Shown piece after piece: positions 55,845 through 64,000 of a DNA stretch of 64,000 nt. Position 1 is the first letter of the stretch. Each line of letters starts with the position of its first letter. Origin of the DNA: Juglans regia (lineage: Eukaryota; Streptophyta; Magnoliopsida; Fagales; Juglandaceae); NCBI RefSeq assembly GCF_001411555.2, contig NC_049912.1, positions 17,592,341 through 17,656,340 of the forward strand, in the 5' to 3' direction. The notes beneath the pieces were generated by a model. It saw nothing but the letters and a program-made list of their open reading frames with translations. It ran no database searches and had not been told where the DNA came from. Made by a program: the position numbers and the translations under genes.

Positions 55845-56982
55845 TTGGTTTTTGGTTTTTCAAAATACTGGAATGCCATAGTCATATCCAAAAAGTTAGA
55901 AAAGTGAGAAATAAAAAGAACCTAGAGGTTTTCTAAGACTATTTTTTTTTAAGGAAAATATCATCATTCATTTATCAAGAGAAACTTACATCCACGATCG
56001 AATACATGCAATCCCCATATCAACCATTTGGAGCTCTACCAATACACTACTGAACTAGTCTAAACTTCACTACTGTTGTTACTCTCTATAGACAAACGTC
56101 AAAGAGACAACACTTTGCCTAAACAGAGACTCAACCTCACCCTTCATTGAAAGGGAGGACTCAACCTCTACGGATAAACCGTCCAAAAGAAGAACTTATT
56201 ATTTTTTTTTAAATTGTAACTATATAATAAAGAAAATTAGAATGAAAAAGGATGGATTACAGTTTGGACCAAATCCGGTAGACTTCAAAATCTGTGACGA
56301 CCGTGAAGCTTTTCTCTTTTCAGCCACAAAAGGTAGATCTGAAAGATCTGGTAGTGGCGATTCCGGTGATCCGGCGCGTGTGGCGAGAAAAGCTGCTGGG
56401 AAGGGTCTGCGCGTGAGGACCACACATAGTTGTGAGTGGCTCATGTGGACCACGCGTGATGATTTTTGCAAAATTGTCACTATCATCCAAAAGATTTGCA
56501 ATCTAAGAGTCTTCTTGTGCTATGCATGTCTCTTGAGAGTTGTCAAAAAACTGTAGATCTGAATTTTTCGACTTTGAATGAAGAAAAATAAACTAAGAAA
56601 AGAGGAAAAAAGAGGGAGAAGGAAGAGGAAGCTGAGGTCTCATCCTCCGGCGAAAATCATATCTGGATGCTTTTTTTGGTGTGAGAGAGGGGGAGAGAAG
56701 ATTGTTAAGCATTCAGGTCTTCCAACTTCAGCTCAAATAATTTTGGGAGGTATTGATAGAATGCTAATTAATAACTCATTACATAGTTAATCCTGAAATC
56801 AGATCACCTAATCTTAAGTATTATTAAAAATTTTGACTTGTTAATTTATTTTTTAGTGTTTTGGAATATAGTTTACATATATAATTACCTACATAACAAT
56901 TATTCCGAAACAGTGCATCGAAACATATCGGTACCAAAATATTCCATTCAAATACTTCGACCGGAACGGATTTTAAAACTTT
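55313..56982. mobile_element. Mutator-like element, non-autonomous, with 10-bp target duplication
   Basis: The direct repeat GCTCTCGACC is exact at 55303-55312 and 56983-56992. The ends are weakly inverse (GTTTTTATTTCCGTTCCATT-C on the left; GTTTTAAAATCCGTTCCGGTC as the inverse of the right). The interior holds a (CT)n run (55775-55839) and open frames at 56242-56556 (plus) and 56220-56501 (minus) of no known family. The 10-bp target duplication supports a Mutator-type insertion. No transposase. Confidence 0.65.
55775..55839. repeat. (CT)n microsatellite
   Basis: About 32 CT units without interruption, inside the Mutator-like element. Confidence 0.95.
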
Positions 56983-57239
56983 GCTCTCGACCCATTTGAG
57001 CCTTTGCGTCTAAGGGCGATTCCGCATCGCATTTAATGTGGTGCTCCTTGTCAGAGATCTCAACTTATATTTAATCATTCAATGTGGTGTGGCCGAGGGC
57101 ATGCCTTAACATGGGTTGTTTCATCTTTTCCCATGCTGGCCCAAGCCTTCTCCTCGCCGTATGAGGAGCCAACACTAGGCCCTTAACTCTGATCATCAGA
57201 CTGGGTTCAACTTGCCTAGGGACGAATTTGTCCTTCCAA

Positions 57240-57485
57240 CAACTTTCCCAAACTTTCGAACAAAACATAAAAAAAAATTCATTTTTTTTAAATTTCAAAA
57301 CAAAAATTATATTAAAAAACTATATTCTAACAATATTTTAACTTTATAATTTTTTTATTCAATTTTTTGTTTCTATTTTCTCAAAATCCTTTAAAATATC
57401 TTAACTCAAACCATTTCATTACAATTCATAAATTATTTCACTATTATTTATAAATTTCTCACCTCAACATCCAAAAGACACCTAA
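57240..57485. mobile_element. MITE family copy 6 (fragment)
   Basis: It shares 'attctaacaatattttaacttt' (part) and 'taactcaaaccatttcattac' with the copy at 21468. The left end is not preserved. Confidence 0.5.
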
Positions 57486-57597
57486 ATCTTAAAGCGGTAC
57501 ATGATTTCCTTACATATCTATCTCTTTTTATTTTGCAAGAGATTGTACAAATCATTTCTTTATGAAATACATGAATATCTTAAATTTTTATTTAGAA

Positions 57598-57914
57598 GCA
57601 AATGATGATTGGCCAAAACATTAAGTGGTTCATGTGACGACGACCATAACTTTCTCGAGCAGTCAATGCCATGGAAACGAATTGACTTTGGTAAGTGAGG
57701 TTTTTTAAGGTCCATTAGTTTGGATAGTGAGTTGAGATAAAAGTTAAAAATTAAATAAAATATTATTAAAATATTTTTTATATTATTATTATTTTAAAAT
57801 TTAAAAAAATTGAATTGTTTTATATTTTGTGTGAAAAATTGAAAAACTTATAATAATAAAATAATATTAAACGAAACACTTTTTATATCTAAAACTGGCT
57901 AACTCTTTATGAGC

Positions 57915-57950
<36 letters not shown>

Positions 57951-58075
57951 AGCGAAGTGAGAATACATGAATAGGATAGGAGAACAGATTTCTCGAGGTG
58001 TTACCTACATATAAACCATCATTAATATTGTAAGCTAGCTTAGACTGAGACGACGACTTGACTTATTCAGAAATG
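57598..58075. repeat. Tandem duplication, copy 1
   Basis: Landmarks in order: 'gatgattggccaaaacat', 'tcaatgcca', 'aagtgaggt', 'gagcgaagtg', 'gctagcttag', 'gacgacgacttgact'. The same order recurs in 58108-58259 joined to 62272-62360. This copy contains an extra MITE at 57708-57905. Confidence 0.75.
57708..57905. mobile_element. MITE inserted in duplication copy 1
   Basis: About 190 bp of AT-rich DNA starting 'ccattagtttggatagtgag' and ending near 'aaacactttttatatc', absent at the matching place in copy 2 ('ttttagctccttataaac'). Confidence 0.55.
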
Positions 58076-58107
58076 ACGTATGGTCATAATATTGTAAGCT
58101 AGCTTAG

Positions 58108-58259
58108 ATGATTGGCCAAAACATACATGGTTCATGCGATGTTGACCATTACTTTCACAGGCCTTCAATGCCACAAAAACGATTTGACATGGGAAAGTGA
58201 GGTCTTTTAGCTCCTTATAAACATATATTCGAGCAAAGTGTGAATACGATAGGATAAAT
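58108..58259. repeat. Tandem duplication, copy 2 (left half, split by LINE)
   Basis: Parallels copy 1 from 'gatgattggcc' to 'gagcaaagtgtgaatac'. Its right half resumes at 62272 ('gttacatacatatcatcc') and ends at 'gacgacgacttgact' near 62354. Confidence 0.75.
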
Positions 58260-61200
58260 ATATATATATATTTTTTTTGTATAAGAGACGAGGTCACCTG
58301 TCAAATGACCTCCCCCCACAACTATATTGAAAGAAACCCTCACTTGTGACGGAGGAAAACCTCAACAACCAAACAAACCAATTCAAACAACAAGGAAAAA
58401 ACCTTAACCCATTAGACAAACCAAAATAAACCAACAACATCCTCTAAACGCTACAAATCAAACTCTTAATGCCGGTAAACCCGCCTTTTCTACACGAAAT
58501 ATCCCTTTTAAATGTGTTGGCAAATCAATCGAATTCATCCAACGACAAGAGATTCCATCAGCACCCAACTTGGCCAGGCTATGAGCCAATGCATTCCCTT
58601 CTCTATAAATATGCTGAACTGTGTACCTTATTAAACTTAACATTTGCATTATCTCCCCTCAAAAGTCTTCCAAGTACCAAATACCACAAATGCTTTTCCT
58701 CAGCCAATTGACTAAAATGTTTGAATCCATTTCCAGTTCAACAAATTGTAGTCCCATATCTCTACAATGCCGAAGCCCATGGAGTAAAGAAATTAATTCA
58801 GCATTATTATTGGTACCTTCAGGAATTTCTTCCGCATATGCCAGCATGAGAGCCCTGTTTTCATCCCGTATGGCGCCTCCTACACCAGATCTTCCCGGAT
58901 TTCCCAAACTGCATCCGTCCGTGTTTAACTTGCACCATCCATCTCTTGGTTTCTTCCAGCCAACCAGCCTAGCTTCTTTCCTTTTTTTGTGCTTAATAGG
59001 AACCCCGAGATCCACCAACACTGCATCATCAACCTTATTCCATTTTTCTGCTGCCTTTAGTTTTAAACCAACCCAAAAAATCCAGTAGATTATTTGCCGC
59101 CAAAGAGACTCTTTCGGACCAGCCACCCCTTCCATTTTTTTTTTACATCTCCATAACCAAATCTGCCAAGTAACAATCGAAGGAATTAATCCAAGCATCA
59201 TCCCACGAGCAGAAGATTTTTTTGCTCTGTTTAACCACAACCCAACTCTCTGTTTCCATGAAACGGAAGGAACAAAACACTACCCAACTTATTCGAAATC
59301 TTCCGCCAGACATACTGCGCCACTTCACCTCTTGACAAAACGTGATCCATGTCTTCATAGGCTCTAGATTCACAGCAAACACATTTTGACACAATTGGAA
59401 CCGCCACCTTGCGCAATTTGTCACCAACTGAAAGACCCTCATGGGTAGCTTGCCACATGGTCATAGAAATTTTTTTCGGGAGGCTCGAATTCCAGATCCA
59501 ATTAAAGAATGAAGCCACTGGTCCCCTTCTTCTCGTCTTCTCCCAAGCATTTTTCACAGAAAATTTCCCATCTGGGTTTCCCATCCAAATCAGTTTATTC
59601 GGACCTTGTCTACAATTTCCCAACTGCATCAGCACTTCCAAGGCCTTTTCCCTTCCCAATAAATTTGTTAGTAATTCCTCGTTCCAACCCAATTCCAACT
59701 TACAATCTCTTAGAGATAAACGCGGCATCATGATATTAGAACCAGGAACACCCAGCGGCTCTAACGGGGACCACTTATCCCACCACAAGAACACATCCCC
59801 ATCCATAACCCGCCATCTAGAGTGATGTAATACCTCCAAAATACTTCTCATCACCATACGCCAAAACCCCGAACCCCTCATTGGATTTACCAAGGAAATA
59901 TGGCTCCCTTTAATATACTTAGCTCGAAAAAAGGAAGCCCATAATGACTTATCCGCGAGAACTTTCCACGCAAATTTCATATTTAAAGCTTTTTGAACTT
60001 CACTGAGACTTCTCAAACCAACTCCCCCCTTCTCCAATGGTTTACATATTTTTTCCCAAGCCACCCATTTTTTTTTCTCCTTCCCATTTTCTATGCCCCA
60101 TAAGAATGAACTAAAAGCCTGATGCAAGGACTCAATTGTCACCTTGGGTATAGGAATCACAGACAACATATGAACTAGAAAACTTGAGAGCACATGCCTT
60201 AGCAAAATGAGTCTCGCCCCTTTTGATAACATCCGTGCCTTCCATCCTTCAATTGAACTCTTAATTTTTTCCAACAACTCCTCCAAATGTCTATTCAGTA
60301 ATCTACCAGAAACAATTGGGACTCCTAAATATTTGAAAGGAAACGTACCTTGCACAAACCCCGTAGCTCTTAAGCTGGAACGCCTTCTTGTCCTTGTAAT
60401 ATGCTTCGAGAAGTAAATCGTCGATTTTTGTTTATTTACCGCCTGCCCCGACCAAGCCTCATATTTGTTCAAACATTCCATAATTGTTTTTACCCCCTTT
60501 TTCGCCCCATTAGCAAATATAACCATGTCATCTGCATATAGAAGGTGCGATATCATCGGCGCCCCCCTTGGATGTGAGAACCTTCCAATTATCCCATTTT
60601 GAAATCTCTCTTTTAAGAGTCTTGAAAGAGTCTCCTCCACTAGAATGAACAAAAATGGGGATAAGGGGTCTCCTTGCCGTAACCCCCTTCCCCCCTTATA
60701 AAATCCCTTCACCGTTCCATTCATCACCACGGAAAACCATACCTTCGTTACACATTGTTTTACCAGGTCCCGAAACTGAGATGAAAAACCAAAAGCATCC
60801 AACACATGTAGAAGGAACTCCCAATCAATGCTGTCATAAGCTTTTGCGAAATCCACCTTAATCATTACATTACCTCCTCTGACCTTTTTATTCAAGCTCT
60901 GAATCATTTCCTGTGTTAGACTGACATTTTCCAGAATACTTCTACCAGGAATAAAGGCGCCTTGCTCTTGAGAGATTATTTTGGACAAAATCGGCACCAA
61001 TCTTCTCACTAACAATTTTGAGCATACTTTATATATCACAGAGCAAAGGCTAATTGGCCTGAACTTCTCAAAACTTGTAGGATTGGGAACCTTCGGAATC
61101 AGAACTAGATATGAGGAGGAGTAGAACCTAGGTAATTCACTCCCTCTGAAAAAATCCCACACTGCTTCCACCACATCCCCCTCTACTAACCACCAACAAC

Positions 61201-62271
61201 TTTTATAAAAACCTGAAGTGAATCCATCCGGACTAGGAGAGCTATCTACCGGAATAGAAAATACTGTATCCTTGATATCTTGGATTGAAGGGAGCGCACA
61301 CAGTCTTCTATTTTCCTCCTCTGAAATTTCTTTTTTTACCCATGGTGACAAATCCGGACAAGGCCTACTATTTCTAGCTCCCATAAACGTAGAGAAATAA
61401 TTCACCGCTTCTTCATGTACTGCTTCTGGAGAACAAATTCGACGCCCGTCTTCCAGATTCATTTCTCGGATCCATTTACTACCTTTGTTTTTCAGACTAC
61501 GAAAAAAATGAGCATTAACATCCCCTACCTCAACCCACCATTGCTTAGCAATCTGTGACAATCTCACTTCCTCTCTACGTGTCCACTCCGCCAGCTCCAG
61601 TTTAGCTGCCAACAAAGCCGTATCATCCTCCTCGGAACCCCCCATCTGACGTCTGGAATCCAAATCGACAATCTCCTTTTCCAACTGATCGATATGTGTG
61701 TGTCCAACCAAAGACATTTACATTCCATTGTTTGAGAGCCACCCTCAACTTTTTTAGTTTGCATGCCAACTTCCACAACCCATTCCCCATTGCTTCTTCA
61801 TCCCATACCGTTTTGACACAATTTAAGAAATCATCATGTCTCGTCCACATTTCCTGGAATCTGAATGGCGATGGGCCGTATCGTACCGACGGTATCTAAA
61901 GCCACATTACCATTGGTGCATGATACGATGATGAGCGTGAGAGGTATTCCATGCACAAGGACGGATAATTAGTAGCACACGAATTATTCATCAAGATCCT
62001 GTCCAACCTCGCCCAGGTTCTCGTTAAACTGGCATGCCCATTACACCAAGAAAAAGGACCCCCCATGAACGTCATCTCCTGCAACCCACCGAGATTAATG
62101 AAATGATTAAACTCCTCCATTGCCGCAGCTGACCTCGGACGACCCCCTCTTCTTTCCGCATCTGTACGTATTATATTAAAATCTCTCGCCACCACCCAAT
62201 CGTCGGAACAGCTTGGGATGTAACACAAATCTTGCCAAAGCTGACTTCTCTCTTGCCTCAAACACTTGGCG
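58260..62271 (-). mobile_element. 5'-truncated LINE with 15-bp target duplication
   Basis: It is flanked by an exact 15-base repeat TACGATAGGATAAAT at 58245-58259 and 62272-62286. On the minus strand the element starts inside the endonuclease (62271), runs through reverse transcriptase and RNase H, and ends in an A/T-rich tail (an A run then ATATAT, at 58290-58260). The 5' truncation, A-rich 3' end and long target duplication are hallmarks of target-primed reverse transcription. ORF1 is absent. It is the youngest-looking LINE here. Confidence 0.92.
58458..62271 (-). pseudogene. LINE ORF2 (endonuclease end, reverse transcriptase, RNase H)
   Basis: Endonuclease C-terminal half 62271-61896 (CLRQERSQLW..VVARDFNIIRTDAERRGGRP..GGPFSWCNG), then a stop and a shift near 61720-61890. 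A long open frame, 61717-59231 (828 codons), contains a complete reverse transcriptase: FRPISLCSVIYKVCSKLLVR, IKVDFAKAYDSIDWEFLLHV, GLRQGDPLSPFLF and the catalytic LLYADDMVIF, then the thumb and zf-RVT (CVCCESRAYEDMDHVL). A frameshift near 59235 leads to RNase H (59240-58659: KLNTDGCSLGNPGRSGVGGA, NNNAELISLL, ELEMDSNILV), with a TAG before the final 64 codons ending at 58458. Only about four lesions in 3.8 kb. Confidence 0.92.
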
Positions 62272-62360
62272 TACGATAGGATAAATGTTACATACATATC
62301 ATCCATTAATATATATTGTACGCTAGCTTAGCAAGAGACGACGACTTGACTAAGTTAAAG

Positions 62361-63458
62361 TTAAACATATATATGGCCCCTACCAACTCATCCAAGACTA
62401 ATTTAAATACATCACGTACTCGTTGAGTGAATGAAATCTTCTAAAATTCCTTTCCTTCATTTTTTTTTTCCTGATCTTTGTTCTCTTTCCAACTCCAATA
62501 TTTTAGATAGAGAAATGATATTTACAGCCATGAAGTATGCAAATGCCGTGTAATCCATTTAAAAAATATATGTAAAATGGAATATGTATGAAAAAAAAAT
62601 TAATATTGGATCCAACTTTTTTTCAAAAAGATTATACGATACTTGCATACTCCAAATTATATCTAACATTAGTATTTTAGATAATGGTTTTATTGATCAC
62701 TTTCTTGTTTTTTTGACGACGTTTTATCTCAAGATTTCAAAATTTTGCAATTCGTAATTTTTCATAAAAATACCGTTAGTCAGCTAATAACTTGATACCT
62801 TTTGTGAGTGACACGTGTCAGTAAATCAATTAATAGTGATGACCCATATGATCTTTATCAATTTTTTTTTTTTAAGTTCAACTTAAAAAAAGGGAAAATG
62901 CTATTTGAATAGAAAAAGTGACTGATTGAATTTTATATGTTTTTCATTTAATAATTAAGAAAGTGACTATTAGTGAATTAATATTTTTTTTAATTTTTAA
63001 AAATGTTTAAAAATATATAAAAAATGACTGAAATAAAAGGGAAAACAAAAAAGTGCATTTGCACTTATCGGTCAACTATCTTTGGTTCTTCATTAGTCTC
63101 CGTAATAGTACCCTTGAAAAGTATTGTGAAAATATGTTTTACTCAAAAAATCAATTTAACTAAAAATAATTAAAATATATATATATATGTCAACTTAAAA
63201 AATTGAGAAAAAATTACTTTAACAAGAATAATTTTAAAAAAATTATCTTTAAACTTTTTTTTTTTTGAAAACCAGTGTAAAAGATGTGTTTCACACCACC
63301 AACCACTCGTATGACCTACAACAAATGAAAGGGTGCCATTGGAAGCCCGGAGGAAACTTCGATGCCTAAGTTAAAGAAATAGTCTGAGTCTAAGTATATC
63401 AAGAAGTCAAGTGATCATTTGTTACCTCTATAGGCTTATTATAGAGGCGCATTGAAGT
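62361..63458. other. AT-rich non-coding region
   Basis: No gene. It contains a probable small MITE (62513-62669) and low-complexity A/T runs. Confidence 0.5.
62513..62669. mobile_element. Small MITE candidate
   Basis: The left 'tttacagccatgaagtatgc' and the right 'cttgcatactccaaattata' are imperfectly inverse around an AT-rich core. No target duplication was fixed. Confidence 0.4.
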
Positions 63459-64000
63459 GTTGGGGATGTTGATAATCACCAATCCATTGTGTTTATCCTT
63501 AACGATCCCTTAATAGGATGAGGGGATAATTGTCTTGATTTATACATGTTATATATCCTATACAGGATAACTACTTCAATCCGTGGGCGTTTTCCCCTGG
63601 AAGTAGTGTTATCTACCGTGTGGTCGTGGGCCCTTGGGCCATAAATCTTATAAGTCAAGGCAACAAGTTGGGCCTTCCTTCCAGTCATGGGCTTCGCAAC
63701 CGGGAGGGTGGGGGGCAAATATCCATTCCAGTTGTCCTGCTAATTTTATTTGTGCCCGCACATAGGAAATTAACTAGTTTTGCACCTTCTATGCCCACGT
63801 GGTCTCTTACCCCGCTGGCTCACGGTATGTGGGAAGCTAGCCAGTTTTCATCCTTCCCTACCCCACTTAGGGTCTTTGCTAGTTGGTGTGTGGCCAATTT
63901 TAATCCTTCCCTACCCCGTTGAGGGCTTGCCTTTTTATTGCACTCCTGGGTATGTAGTCAATATCAAACTTGCTACGCTCCATTGACTACGTGACCAGTC
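63459..64000 (+). repeat. Possible LTR start at window edge
   Basis: TGTTGGGGATGTTGATAATC at 63459 starts a GC-richer non-coding stretch unlike its neighbour. An internal direct repeat (CCTTCCCTACCCC at 63852 and 63905, period 53) is present. It could be the 5' LTR of an element continuing beyond the window; the partner is not visible. Confidence 0.3.

Noticed and set aside
57066..57240. GC-richer segment that might be a small LTR or TRIM
   Set aside because: No terminal repeats, primer site or duplication found; left unassigned.
59409..59825. Plus-strand 138-codon frame
   Set aside because: Antisense to the intact LINE reverse-transcriptase frame.

Overview
This window is plant nuclear DNA. 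The evidence is spliceosomal introns (GT..AG), a plant elongation factor 1-alpha gene, a receptor-like protein (RLP) pseudogene, plant-type LINE, Copia, Gypsy, CACTA, Mutator-like and hAT elements, and many AT-rich MITEs. The MITE and LINE style suggests a woody eudicot, perhaps Fagales (walnut/hickory-like); that is inference only. Almost everything except one housekeeping gene is transposon-derived or broken.

Layout: 1-4335 is an internally deleted Copia element (5' LTR cut by the window edge) sitting in a LINE ORF1 remnant (4336-4794, minus). 5380-5934 is a decayed CACTA derivative. 6906 to about 10250 is a second Copia remnant with a hAT-type MITE (9362-10104) that has a perfect 8-bp target duplication. 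10560-11884 is a non-autonomous CACTA element. 12541-12992 holds a broken GRF-type zinc-finger gene. 12993-17988 is mostly non-coding with MITEs. 17989-20860 (minus) is the intact EF1A gene: 447 codons, one coding intron, one leader intron, TATA/telo/tef promoter boxes, and a plastid-like tRNA-Ser relic inside the coding intron.

22700-26780 is a Tat-like Gypsy remnant: integrase end on plus, tandem repeats, and a large antisense ORF on minus. It abuts a nearly full-length but dead LINE (26825 to about 32230, minus). 32465-34194 may be a solo LTR. 35088-47747 is a complete 12.66-kb CACTA (En/Spm) element with TCT target duplications and two decayed genes (TNP2/TnpD-like and Ptta/En/Spm TnpA-like).

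48021-49586 is a LINE ORF1 that stops just after the endonuclease start and abuts an RLP pseudogene (49610-51680); a second RLP scrap lies at 52944-53030. 53386-54640 is a Pack-MULE-like element with a perfect 10-bp target duplication carrying a broken single-exon C2-domain (SRC2-like) gene with its own TATA box. 55313-56982 is another 10-bp-TSD Mutator-like element. 57598-62360 is a roughly 0.4-0.5-kb tandem duplication; copy 1 contains a MITE and copy 2 was split by a 5'-truncated LINE (58260-62271, 15-bp target duplication). The window ends in a possible LTR.

The only gene likely to be functional is EF1A. Nested insertions with readable target duplications allow relative dating of several events. 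Positions come from reading the sequence by eye; boundaries given as approximate should be treated so.
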